34,360 bases of DNA, from the NCBI GenBank assembly GCA_964555935.1, contig CAZKUN010000078.1, positions 1-34,360 on the forward strand, written 5' to 3'. Shown one piece after another: positions 26,086-34,360 of the stretch. How positions within the stretch are numbered: position 1 is the first letter of the stretch; each line of letters begins with the position of its first letter. A program made the translations under genes and the position numbers. The DNA is from CAZKUN01 sp964555935 (GTDB lineage: Bacteria; Armatimonadota; Zipacnadia; Zipacnadales; VGFC01). Below the pieces are notes generated by a model, which saw nothing but the letters and a program-made list of their open reading frames with translations, ran no database searches and was not told the DNA's origin.

Positions 26086-28617
26086 ATGGGCACGATCGGG
26101 CGGACATATTGGGGAGTCATAGCGGCGCTTGCCATTGGCCGGTTAGCGATGGCCGGCGTTGGCGCTCAAGTCCAGCAACCTGAGGCCCAGCAAGAGAGGT
26201 TGTGGCCAGGCATGGAGTCGGGAGAACCGATGACCGATCAGGCGTTCTTTGATGCCCTCAATACTGAGCTGGCCGGCCTCGAGGACACAAAGCAGCATGT
26301 CGCGGCAGGTGACTGGGCCAGGGCGAGGCAGGCCCTCTACCGTTATGTTCGCGGCAAGTTCCGCCGCGCGGGATACCACTCGCCTCCTGAGGTCGTCGAC
26401 GGCAAGCTTCAGTCAGATCCGGGCGTGGACTACGTTAGCGGCCACTCCGGATGGTGGGCGCAGGAGGGCATGGCGCTGGATGACGTCGACGATCCCGTGG
26501 CGGCGCTGCTTGGCGTGGCGGATGAATTCGCCCTCGAGGGCCGCGTCCGGTTTCACTCCACGGGCAACCGCTATGAGTTCGATCCCAGCAAGCCCTTCGA
26601 CTACATCGACTTCGACCCCACAGGGCGGGAATACCACGAGCCATTGCAGTTGTATGCTCTGTACGATGTGAGGGCGCTCCGGGACGCGTATTCGCTATCG
26701 GGAAACCCCGCGCACCTGCGTCGCGCCGAGGAGATGCTGGCCAGCTACTGCCGCTGGTTCGCCGGCGGCGCGTCGGGGGCGCTGGCGGCGAGCAGCTCCG
26801 CCGGAAACCACCCGTGGGATGCCTGGGGCGTATCTCGCCGGCTCTTCGGCTATGTTGCCTTCCTGAGCTTCCTCGAGGAGACCGACCTCGACCCGGATCT
26901 TGTCGTCGACGTGATGAAGGTGCTGCTTGAGGACCAACGACTGCACGTCAGCCGGGGACCGACGTGGGGCGGCAACTGGCGTCAGTTCATGTGCAACCAC
27001 GGCGCGGGCATCGCGGCGGTCTTCTTCGAGTTCAAGGAAGCTCCGGAGTGGTTCGCCAATCAGGTGGACCTGCTGCTGATGGGCTCGTCGGATCTGTTCC
27101 CAGACGGGAGCATGAGCGATTTCTCAACGAGCTACACCGACGGATACCTGATGTGGCAGTACAATCTCTCACGCGTGCTCATGGCGTTCGCCAACCCGCA
27201 GCGCCTCGACATCCCCCCGGACATCGCCGCCCGCTACGAGCGGACGATTGACTGGCAGCTCGCGATGCGCAAGCCCGACGGGCGCTCCGTCTCGTTCAAC
27301 GACGACGGGAGCAAACACGGGCCCGAGTATTACGGGCGGCTGGCGGGGGTTGTGTACGATTACTTCGGGCGAGCGGACCTGCGGTGGTTTGCCAACGGAG
27401 GGAAGCGCGGTCGTCAGCCGGCGCTCGCCTCGTTCCCGGCAACGTCGACAACCCCGAGTTACTGCGGCATGCACGCGATGCGCAGCGACTGGACCTCGTC
27501 GGCGCGATACCTGGCGGTAGACTTCGGCCCAAACGGAGGCCATGCCCACCCGGACTACGGGAGTTTCGTGCTGCACGCCTACGGAGCGGACCTGATCGAC
27601 GAGGGAGGGTGCGCGGCGTATGGCAGCGAGCCCTACGCAAACTACTCGACGAAACCGTGGGCGCACAACATCCTGGGCATCGACGGCGTTACCCAGCCGC
27701 CCGACCGCCCGCCAATGGGCGAGCCGATCCACAATTGGATCACCAATTCGGCCTACGACTACACCTGGGGGCGCTCGGACTTTGGCGCGGCGACCGGTGA
27801 CCTACAGGGAGTGATTCACCATCGAGGCATCTACTTCGCCAAACCGGACTACTTCATTCTGCTGGACGCGATCGACGGGCGGGGACGGCACCGCATCCGG
27901 AGCAAGCTGCAGTTGGCGTGGGATGTGACGGCTGAGGTGCATGAGACGACAGTGGAGGCTCGCAGCGATCGCGGGGCATCGCTGTGGATCGTGCCGCTTG
28001 ACAGCCGCTCCACGCCCGCGATCATCACGGCCCAGAAGGAGCCGATCTGGGAAGGCTGGATGAGCAAGGTCACGCACACCAACGAGGTTGAGCCGGCTCC
28101 ATCGATCGTGTATGAGGAGGAGCGGAATCTCCCAACCTATCAGGAAACGCTGCTATACCCAGTGGCCGCCGGCCGGCAGGTGAAACTCGAGACCGAGCGG
28201 ATCTTCCCCGATGGGGGAGCCGACCGAGGCGTGCTGCTACAGGTCAGCCCCGCGGACAGGCCGTACCGTGACGAATTCATCTTCGGCTGGGGTCGGGGGA
28301 CGGTCCGGTTTGCGTCGCGCGGACTGACCTTAGACGGCCAACTCGCGCACCTGCGTCACCAGGGAGAGAAGCTGGACCGGATCGCGTTCATTCGCGTCCG
28401 GGAGATCTCGCTGCCGGTCAACGGCGCGCCGATCACGATCCGATTTGACGCCGCCACCGATGGATACATCGAGTTGGGACGCCGGGCAGGCATGGCAAAC
28501 GCGCGGGTGTTCCTGGACCTCGCCAACCGCCGCGACGCGGTCGCGATGACCATCGAACAGGCCGGCGAGGGCGCCGCGCGGCACGAAGTGCCCGTCGGCG
28601 AGGAAACGACGCTGTGA
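26086..28617 (+). CDS. Heparinase II/III family (PL12-like) lyase
   Basis: 843 residues from ATG 26086, preferred over TTG 26053 because AGGGAG at 26072-26077 lies 8 bases upstream and a hydrophobic export signal follows (YWGVIAALAIGRLAMAGVGA). The N-terminal helical part matches heparin-sulfate-lyase-type proteins: KQHVAAGDWARARQALYRYV, YHEPLQLYALYDVRALRDAY, GNWRQFMCNHGAGIAAVFFE, and LFPDGSMSDFSTSYTDG with Y350. The C-terminal beta-sandwich carries GGHAHPDYGSFVLHAYG (H486, H488) and WAHNILGIDG, hallmarks of the family. The length is larger than the usual 650-750 residues, with an extra beta-rich tail. It follows the previous lyase by 57 bases. Beta-elimination of uronate-containing glycans is the expected reaction. 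Confidence 0.9.
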   Translation: MGTIGRTYWGVIAALAIGRLAMAGVGAQVQQPEAQQERLWPGMESGEPMTDQAFFDALNTELAGLEDTKQHVAAGDWARARQALYRYVRGKFRRAGYHSPPEVVDGKLQSDPGVDYVSGHSGWWAQEGMALDDVDDPVAALLGVADEFALEGRVRFHSTGNRYEFDPSKPFDYIDFDPTGREYHEPLQLYALYDVRALRDAYSLSGNPAHLRRAEEMLASYCRWFAGGASGALAASSSAGNHPWDAWGVSRRLFGYVAFLSFLEETDLDPDLVVDVMKVLLEDQRLHVSRGPTWGGNWRQFMCNHGAGIAAVFFEFKEAPEWFANQVDLLLMGSSDLFPDGSMSDFSTSYTDGYLMWQYNLSRVLMAFANPQRLDIPPDIAARYERTIDWQLAMRKPDGRSVSFNDDGSKHGPEYYGRLAGVVYDYFGRADLRWFANGGKRGRQPALASFPATSTTPSYCGMHAMRSDWTSSARYLAVDFGPNGGHAHPDYGSFVLHAYGADLIDEGGCAAYGSEPYANYSTKPWAHNILGIDGVTQPPDRPPMGEPIHNWITNSAYDYTWGRSDFGAATGDLQGVIHHRGIYFAKPDYFILLDAIDGRGRHRIRSKLQLAWDVTAEVHETTVEARSDRGASLWIVPLDSRSTPAIITAQKEPIWEGWMSKVTHTNEVEPAPSIVYEEERNLPTYQETLLYPVAAGRQVKLETERIFPDGGADRGVLLQVSPADRPYRDEFIFGWGRGTVRFASRGLTLDGQLAHLRHQGEKLDRIAFIRVREISLPVNGAPITIRFDAATDGYIELGRRAGMANARVFLDLANRRDAVAMTIEQAGEGAARHEVPVGEETTL

Positions 28618-28666
28618 GCGCGGATCGCACGAGGGAACGTGGGCCGCGTGCAGCAGGAGGCGAGCA

Positions 28667-29302
28667 ATGCGAGACCTGATGATCCTGGGCATCGGCCCCC
28701 ACGCGTCGGAGATGGCCGACATCGTGGCGCGGGTGAATGCCGTGGAGCAGACGTGGAACCTGCTCGGGTACGTCTCGCCTGACGGGCAGCAGGCCGACGA
28801 ACTACTGAACGGGCACCCCGTGTTGGGGAGGATGGCCGTGCTGGATGAGCACCTCAGTGCCTGCGTCGTGCCCCACGGCCAGGTGTCCGAACGGAAGGAC
28901 GTGCCGCGCGAGCGGCTGGTGTCTCTGATCGACCCGAGCGCGTTCATCGCGAACACGGCTGAGATTGGCTTGGGATGCGTGCTGTTTCCGCACTGCTTCG
29001 TCGGCCATAACGCGCGCCTGGGGGACTTCGTATTCAGCCTGGCCGGGAGCAACATCAGCCACGACGATGTCATCGAGGAGAGGGTGATCCTGGCGAGCGG
29101 GGTGACGCTTGCCGGGAGCGTGCACGTGGAGGCGGACTGCTACCTGGGCCAGGCGTGCAACATCAAGCAACACGTGACCATCGGCCGCGGCAGTCTCATC
29201 GGCCTGGGCGCAGTCGTGATCAACGATGTGGCACCGAACTCAATCATGGTTGGGAATCCGGCGAGATGGCTGCGGGAGCACAACGGGTCGGGCATCGGGT
29301 GA
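28667..29302 (+). CDS. NeuD/PglD-type sugar acyltransferase (hexapeptide repeat)
   Basis: 211 residues, ATG 28667 with AGGAGG at 28655-28660, 6 bases upstream. The N-terminal part has the nucleotide-fold-like motif MILGIGPHASEMADIV and GHPVLG seen in NeuD/PglD proteins; from about residue 90 a left-handed beta-helix of hexapeptide repeats follows (IDPSAFIANTAEIG, VGHNARLGDFV, NISHDDVIEERVILASGVTL, VTIGRGSLIGLGAVVINDV), ending with the usual NPARWL. The family transfers acetyl groups from acetyl-CoA to amino or hydroxyl groups of (often nucleotide-linked) sugars in the cytoplasm. It has no signal peptide and is the only clearly cytoplasmic enzyme here, 49 bases after a lyase gene. It may belong to sugar activation, glycan synthesis or surface modification rather than catabolism. 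Confidence 0.9.
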   Translation: MRDLMILGIGPHASEMADIVARVNAVEQTWNLLGYVSPDGQQADELLNGHPVLGRMAVLDEHLSACVVPHGQVSERKDVPRERLVSLIDPSAFIANTAEIGLGCVLFPHCFVGHNARLGDFVFSLAGSNISHDDVIEERVILASGVTLAGSVHVEADCYLGQACNIKQHVTIGRGSLIGLGAVVINDVAPNSIMVGNPARWLREHNGSGIG

Positions 29303-29357
29303 GCCGGCCCGAGTCACGGACGATCAGTTGGCGAACCATCCGCGCTCGGCCTGCGTC

Positions 29358-32300
29358 TCACCTCGGCGGGGCAGCGGAGAGCCTCACCTCATCGATGTAG
29401 CCTGCGCAGCCGTAGTGCGAGCTGCCGACTCGTCCGCCGATCGCGAGAGGGTGTGACGACGGAGCGATCGACCCTGCGTCGGCCGTGGTGCCGCCTCCCA
29501 CGTTCCTGCCATCGAGCGAGATCGTGACCTTCCCGCCCCCGTCGTATTCGAAGGCCAGTCGGTACCAGGTGCCGGGCCTCAACTCCACGGGCTCGCCTTT
29601 GTGCTCACCAGTCCGGTCGCCGAAGCCCAGAGTGACGATCGGTCGCAGCCCGTCGGGCTCGCGGTGGAGGTAGAACACGAAGCCGGTGTTCGCGCCGGGA
29701 TCGTCGCGGGTGTTCAGGAAGTAGTTGCAGTCCAGCAGGAAAGTGAACTCGGCCTCCGACATCTCGGGCTTGGGCTTCAGCCAAAGCTCGGCTCCGAACG
29801 CGCCGGGCGGGGAGAACCTCGGGCTCGCGGCGGCCTTCGCGCCTTCCGGGCCATCGCCGACCGAGGCGAATGACTCGAGACACCCGCCGGACTTCCCGCC
29901 CGCGATAATGCGAGACCGCCCGCGAAGCGTGAGCGCGTGATCTCGGCCGAGAGTCTCTGCCGTCTCGGCGCCGGGATCGAAGCCCCATCGGGCGATCGCC
30001 TCACGCCCCTGCGTCACCCGTCCGGCCACATCGGCCGCGGGCGCCTCGGTTACCTGGAAGTGCGAGGTCGTCACGTTCCCGCCGATCAGCTCCGTTGCCC
30101 TCAGCGTCCACGTGCCAGCAGGCTCGTTCTCAGCGATAGGGATGCTGGCCGCCCACGACCCGTCCTCGTCGGTCGCCGTGAACCGGGAGTAGTCATTCGT
30201 CTCGCCATCCGGGCTGATGATGTCGACGCGCAGCGGCACCACGCCGGCGACGGGCCGCCCTGAGGCGTAGCGCGCCTCAAGGCGCGCCTCGGCAGGCTCG
30301 CCCGCGTCGGTTCGGTCCGCCACCGTGACCTCCGGCGGACCGACCGGCTCGGCGCAGGCCACGAGCAGCCTGCCCCACCCCGCCTCGATCTGCACCTCCG
30401 TCGCGCAGCCCCCCTCGAGTTCCGCCACGTCCAGCCGGCGCCGCGCCGGCGCGTCATACAGAGCGCCGGGCATCTCGCGCAGGTGAATGGTGGCGGTGAT
30501 CGGCACGCCTCGCTCGAGGACGGACCCGAACTGACCCAGATACGGCCCGGCGACTCGGCGGTCGTTAATGGCGAAGATGTAGTTCAGGTCACCGCTCTGC
30601 CGGGCGTCCAGGACCACGTAAGGGTGGGGTGAGTCGACGAACAGGCGCCCGCCGAGCCGCGGAAGCATCTCCGCCCGCAACGCCTCGGCGGTCACGCGCA
30701 GGTCGGCATCGAGCCGGGCCCGGGGCGAGTTCGGGACCTCCAGGACCTCCCCCGGCACGAGTTCGATTCGATCCGCCTCCGCCTTGACCGAGCTCATGTC
30801 CCTCAGCTTGACGGCGCCCGGGATGTCGATCCTGGCGTCACGGTCGAGCAGCACCGTGCCCCCCGCATCCTGGAACTCGGCGATGCGCTGCCTGACGCTC
30901 GCGAGCAAGAAGCGGCACTGCGGGATCGCGAGCACCGGGTAGGCAGCCAGGGCGCCGTCTTGGATGTCCTCGTCGTACACCACATCGACGGGAAGCCGCG
31001 CGGCGGTCAGCGGGTTGTGCAGCGACCGCGTGCCGCCGCCCTCGGCGATCCTCCCGAAGACAGTGTTCGCGCCAGACAGAAGCAGCGCCACTCGCGGCCC
31101 CGGTCGCTCCTTGATGAGCCGCAGAGCGGGCCCGTATGGCTGAATCAGCGCCTTCGACACTCGGCCGAGGGCCGCGAGCGTGTTTGGGTTCGTGTAACGA
31201 TAGACTGCCTTCTCTTGCGTCTCGACGGCCGTGTTGAGGCCGTGGAACGCCACCATATCGACGGGCCGGCTCATCGCGACCCACACGGCCTCGGCGATGA
31301 TATCCGGCGGGATCGCGATGAAGGGCGCGTCCTTGAGGTAGTCGGGCATGCCGGGCCCTCGGCCGGGCATGGCCCTGTCCGCGTAAGCGATGACCTGGAT
31401 CATCTGGGATATCTGCTGTTCCCAGCCGCTCCGCTTCCCAAGGCACGCCATCTCGTCGGCGAACGCCGCAAGGTCCAGCGGGTTCTGCTCCACGTAGGTC
31501 CAGTGGTTGAGGAGCTCCATCCCGTCCCACTTACCGTGGAACTGCGGGGCGCGCAGCACAGGGTCGTGGAGAGTCGTCATATCCGGGGCGATTTTCTCGT
31601 ACTCCCCGGCCTGCGCGCAGGTAATCCCGTTCAGCGCGCCGCCCTCCGTGTAGAAGAACCGGTACCACCGATAGAGCGGCGCGTCATCAGGGATGATGCG
31701 ATCCGGGAACAACTCCAAGCTAGTCCCCTGGGTCATGAGCGGCAGCGTCGCCTCTTCCGGTCTCGGGAACCCAAGCCGCTCCTCGTAGCGAGCCTCAGCC
31801 TCGTCCGACAGGCTGGGGTAGGCGTGGGTCTCGTACTCGGAGTTCAGAAGGACGTAGCGAAGCCGGGGGTCTGAGCGCCAGGCGCGAGCGTGCGAGCGGG
31901 CCGTCTCAAGGGCCCATTCCCGAAACACCGGGTCAAGCTCGTCGCCCCGCACCGTCGACGGGCCGGCGTGGGGGTTCTGGAAGTTCTCCGTGACGGAGTC
32001 CGGAGCGGTGCGCAGGGCGGGTGGGTAGGAGAAGTAGCTGAGCCCAAGTCGGCATCCGAGCGCCCGCAATTCGGGCGACCGTTGCCCGAACTCGTGCATC
32101 ACCGTGACGCCCGCATCGGCCACGGCCGCGACTTCCTCGGCGATGTTGGCCCCGCCCCACCACAGAACGTCCATCCGTTCCGGCGGCACCGGCTTGCCGA
32201 TCTCGATCCGCACCGCATCGGTGGCGACGACCTCATCTCCCGCCCGCGCTCTCACGACGAGCCAGTACCGGCCCGAGCGAAACCTCGAGGCTGCAAGGGG

Positions 32301-34028
32301 GATAGTGACTCGCGTGGACGAGTCAGGGGCGACCTCGGGGACGGGGACCGTCCCGACCGGGTCTTCGTAGAGGCTCCGTCGCACGAGCGTCGCGGTCAGC
32401 TCGAGCGGCTCCCCCGGCCTGGTCGAGGCGTTCGCGATCACCACCGGGACCGTGATGCTGCCGGCGTCTCGCCCGAAGGCCCGATCCCGCTCGCGCAGCG
32501 CCAGGTCGACACTCACGCCAACCTGGGCGTCCCGATCCGCTGTTGCGGAGCGCAGCGTCACGGTCTCGAACTGGCCGTTGAGCCGGTTCAGACCCAGCGC
32601 CGCCCGGCCGTCGCGGAGCGTGTTGTCGTAGGCGTGCAGCACGGGCCGGTCACCGACGCTGGCGACAAGCGTGGACCCGGCGGCGGTGAAGGTCACCAGA
32701 GGCGCGGGCTTGCCGCCCCCCCCGCCAAGCGACTCGGTCAGCTTGGTCTTCGCGAGCGTCTCTTGCCAGCCGGCCCGGACCCGCACGATCGCCACCGTGG
32801 AGCCGCCGGCAATCTCCAGCCGGTAGTGGTTCTCCGGGTCGCTGAAACGCAGGGCCAACATGATCGCCCCGCCACCGGCGAGTCGACGGAGCCCGGCGGC
32901 GAGACTCGCGTCGGCGAGCGGCTTGGTCGGGAGCGCGATCCAGCGCCCGGAGGGTCGCGGCCTGTCGTACGTGAGGTTGCGCAGCCCGGCCGCTTCATCC
33001 TCGTTGTCGGGCCTATGAACAGCCCAGCCTTCATCGTAAGCGCGCCAGTTCTCGGCATCACTGGCGGCGAAGTCCTCGCTGAGAACCTCCTCACCGATGG
33101 TGATGGCGTCCGCGACCTCCGCGGCCCGATAAGCGGCCGGGACGATGTCGAATCCAAACAGCGGGCAGGCATTGCGGGGCTCGCCATTCACGGTGGCCGT
33201 GGCAATCAGACCACGAGCGCCGCATGACAGCTCGCCCGCCTCGGGGGTGATGGCAACCTCCGCCACGAAGAGCCCGTCCCCGGCCACCGCGTCGCCACTC
33301 TCCCCGTCGTCGGCCAGCGAGAGCAAGTCTGTGTCGGTCAGGCGGACGGGCGTGGCGTCGCCGGCGCGCCGGAAGGCCACGGAGACCGGTCCGCCGGGCG
33401 GCTCGTCGGACGTGTAGGTGACCCGGAGCGAATCGCCGATCTCAGCGACGCCGTTCTCCTCGCCGACTTCGACCAACTCAACGGTCAGCCCCCCCAGCGG
33501 GGACTTCACCAGCCGCACCCAGTCCACGTCGACCGCCCCGCTGGGCGATCGGGCGGGCGGGCCGATGATCCCCAGGTCCAGGGGCACGTCCTGGGCCTCC
33601 CCCAAGAACGTGAGGCCGCTCAGATCGACAGTGCAGAGCCCCTCCGGGAGGCGCCCAAGCTTCGGGTGCCCGGCTCCCGGCATCCGCAGCCAGACCATGA
33701 GGTAGTGGCTGGGGTTCTCGACAGCGGCGACGCGGACCTGAAGATAGCGATAGGCGGGGTCGCCCAGCGGAAAGATCCGCTGAATCGATCCACCGGCGTA
33801 TTCGGAGATCTCCCGGAAGCGAGCGAGGTTGCCAGCCTGCTCTGCCGCGATCTCCACGGGCTCGAAAGCGAACCACCCGCCACGCGAATCCGCACTGGTC
33901 TCAAACGGGTCGAAGTCTTCGATCCAGAGCGTGTTCGCGTCCGGATTTTCCGTGACGTCGCCGAACGTCGGAGTCAGCCCGACCAGAAACACCAACACTG
34001 AGACGGCCGGCGCGAGATGTTGCCTCAA
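29358..34028 (-). CDS. Giant GH42-like multi-domain glycosidase with C-terminal LamG domain
   Basis: 1,556 residues if started at TTG 34028, which gives a signal peptide (HLAPAVSVLVFLVGLTPTFG) with AGGAG (plus-strand 34039-34043) 10 bases upstream; the ATG at 34169 would overlap the upstream gene and add an Arg-rich leader. The first 600 or so residues are beta-rich sandwiches. A TIM-barrel-like region (about 640-960) contains YVLLNSEYE with E731, resembling the acid/base 'NEYG' of GH42. A flavodoxin-like domain (about 1000-1100, PRVALLLSGANTVFG, YPVLAIPQCRFL, GGTVLLDRDARI) matches the beta-galactosidase trimerisation domain. An Ig-like segment and a LamG/concanavalin-type domain follow (about 1350-1556, FGAELWLKPKP, GTWYRLAFEYDGGGKVTISL, YIDEVRLS). 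It is probably an exported glycosidase; substrate unknown. It converges with the acyltransferase gene, 55 bases between stops. Confidence 0.8.
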   Translation of the reverse strand: MRQHLAPAVSVLVFLVGLTPTFGDVTENPDANTLWIEDFDPFETSADSRGGWFAFEPVEIAAEQAGNLARFREISEYAGGSIQRIFPLGDPAYRYLQVRVAAVENPSHYLMVWLRMPGAGHPKLGRLPEGLCTVDLSGLTFLGEAQDVPLDLGIIGPPARSPSGAVDVDWVRLVKSPLGGLTVELVEVGEENGVAEIGDSLRVTYTSDEPPGGPVSVAFRRAGDATPVRLTDTDLLSLADDGESGDAVAGDGLFVAEVAITPEAGELSCGARGLIATATVNGEPRNACPLFGFDIVPAAYRAAEVADAITIGEEVLSEDFAASDAENWRAYDEGWAVHRPDNEDEAAGLRNLTYDRPRPSGRWIALPTKPLADASLAAGLRRLAGGGAIMLALRFSDPENHYRLEIAGGSTVAIVRVRAGWQETLAKTKLTESLGGGGGKPAPLVTFTAAGSTLVASVGDRPVLHAYDNTLRDGRAALGLNRLNGQFETVTLRSATADRDAQVGVSVDLALRERDRAFGRDAGSITVPVVIANASTRPGEPLELTATLVRRSLYEDPVGTVPVPEVAPDSSTRVTIPLAASRFRSGRYWLVVRARAGDEVVATDAVRIEIGKPVPPERMDVLWWGGANIAEEVAAVADAGVTVMHEFGQRSPELRALGCRLGLSYFSYPPALRTAPDSVTENFQNPHAGPSTVRGDELDPVFREWALETARSHARAWRSDPRLRYVLLNSEYETHAYPSLSDEAEARYEERLGFPRPEEATLPLMTQGTSLELFPDRIIPDDAPLYRWYRFFYTEGGALNGITCAQAGEYEKIAPDMTTLHDPVLRAPQFHGKWDGMELLNHWTYVEQNPLDLAAFADEMACLGKRSGWEQQISQMIQVIAYADRAMPGRGPGMPDYLKDAPFIAIPPDIIAEAVWVAMSRPVDMVAFHGLNTAVETQEKAVYRYTNPNTLAALGRVSKALIQPYGPALRLIKERPGPRVALLLSGANTVFGRIAEGGGTRSLHNPLTAARLPVDVVYDEDIQDGALAAYPVLAIPQCRFLLASVRQRIAEFQDAGGTVLLDRDARIDIPGAVKLRDMSSVKAEADRIELVPGEVLEVPNSPRARLDADLRVTAEALRAEMLPRLGGRLFVDSPHPYVVLDARQSGDLNYIFAINDRRVAGPYLGQFGSVLERGVPITATIHLREMPGALYDAPARRRLDVAELEGGCATEVQIEAGWGRLLVACAEPVGPPEVTVADRTDAGEPAEARLEARYASGRPVAGVVPLRVDIISPDGETNDYSRFTATDEDGSWAASIPIAENEPAGTWTLRATELIGGNVTTSHFQVTEAPAADVAGRVTQGREAIARWGFDPGAETAETLGRDHALTLRGRSRIIAGGKSGGCLESFASVGDGPEGAKAAASPRFSPPGAFGAELWLKPKPEMSEAEFTFLLDCNYFLNTRDDPGANTGFVFYLHREPDGLRPIVTLGFGDRTGEHKGEPVELRPGTWYRLAFEYDGGGKVTISLDGRNVGGGTTADAGSIAPSSHPLAIGGRVGSSHYGCAGYIDEVRLSAAPPR

Positions 34029-34080
34029 GGCGAACACGCTCCTATGGTGAGGTCCAACGCGAGGGGCCGCCACGCGGCCT

Positions 34081-34360
34081 TCAGCGCAGGTCCTCGAGTA
34101 TCTCCCCGATCTCGATGCGGACCGTGTCGGCAACGCTCCGATCTTTCGGGTCCTTCCAACCGATTTCACCGGCGCCTTCGGCCTCGATCACCCTTCGCGC
34201 TGCGCCTTCCAGCAATGCCCGCGCCCGCGGCAGAAGCGGATGAGGTGCGCCGGCGGCGGTCAACTGCTTGATCCGCTCCCGCAGCATGACCAGGTACTCG
34301 AAGTCCTGGATGCCCTCGCGGATGGATTCCATCTGCTTGCCAGCGGTAACTGAACCGGGC
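34081..34360 (-). CDS. 3' fragment of a DUF4091/GH123-like glycoside hydrolase
   Basis: The frame is open to the right edge of the window, so this is the C-terminal 90 or so residues of a larger protein; the ATG at 34332 is internal. The segment MESIREGIQDFEYLVMLRER is the recognisable end of the DUF4091 catalytic domain, usually written as 'R.E.lREGieDyEYl.lL', followed by an alpha-helical tail. DUF4091 includes GH123 enzymes, which remove beta-GalNAc using the acetamido group of the substrate. It lies 52 bases upstream of the GH42-like gene on the same strand, so the two are probably co-transcribed. Confidence 0.75.
   Translation of the reverse strand, partial: PGSVTAGKQMESIREGIQDFEYLVMLRERIKQLTAAGAPHPLLPRARALLEGAARRVIEAEGAGEIGWKDPKDRSVADTVRIEIGEILEDLR

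Noticed and set aside
32716..32723. Eight-G coding-strand run as a second frameshift
   Set aside because: The protein reads normally on both sides (SLGGGGGKPAPLVTF), so there is no sign of a shift here.
1..34360. CRISPR arrays, tRNA/rRNA genes, insertion sequences or attachment sites
   Set aside because: No direct repeat arrays, structural RNA signatures, transposase frames or terminal inverted repeats were seen in a by-eye scan.

Overview
This is a GC-rich stretch (roughly two-thirds G+C by eye) of bacterial chromosome, densely packed with very large exported proteins for polysaccharide recognition and breakdown. I count 15 genes, two of them cut by the window edges. Thirteen are predicted extracytoplasmic or are fragments of such proteins, one is a polytopic membrane protein and one is a cytoplasmic acyltransferase. 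I see no RNA genes, CRISPR, insertion sequences or regulators. The lack of SusC/SusD genes argues against a Bacteroidota polysaccharide-utilisation locus. The mix of heparinase-fold proteins, DUF2961-, DUF4091- and GHL10-like hydrolases and a DUF6785-like membrane protein is what I associate with Planctomycetota, Armatimonadota, Hydrogenedentota or related phyla. That placement is inference from recalled families, not a search.

Left flank (1-4560): the 3' part of a GH84-like beta-N-acetylglucosaminidase (+), a convergent small exported protein with a LolA/RseB-like look (-), and a GH43-type five-bladed propeller flanked by two related Ig-like domains (+).

Central island (4576-29302): two divergent gene sets read outward from a 244-base control region at 12240-12483. 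The leftward set is a CBM9-like/toroid lyase-like protein, a DUF2961 (GH172)-like protein and a DUF6785-like membrane protein, tightly coupled by overlapping or adjoining stops and starts. The rightward set is a transglutaminase/GHL10 fusion, a heparinase II/III-like lyase, a multi-module binding protein, a six-hairpin glycosidase, two more lyase-like proteins and a NeuD/PglD-type acyltransferase. ATGA and GTGA overlaps and short gaps support co-transcription of most of it.

Right flank (29358-34360): a leftward pair, comprising a 1,556-residue GH42-like protein ending in a LamG-type domain and the 3' end of a DUF4091/GH123-like hydrolase.

Working model (inference): secreted lyases and glycosidases depolymerise an acidic, probably N-acetylhexosamine-containing polysaccharide, binding modules hold it, and the DUF6785-like protein may move products across the inner membrane. 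The clearest anomaly is a nine-C tract in the heparinase gene that shifts its frame. Dropping one C restores a conserved-looking C-terminus that ends in an ATGA overlap with the next gene.
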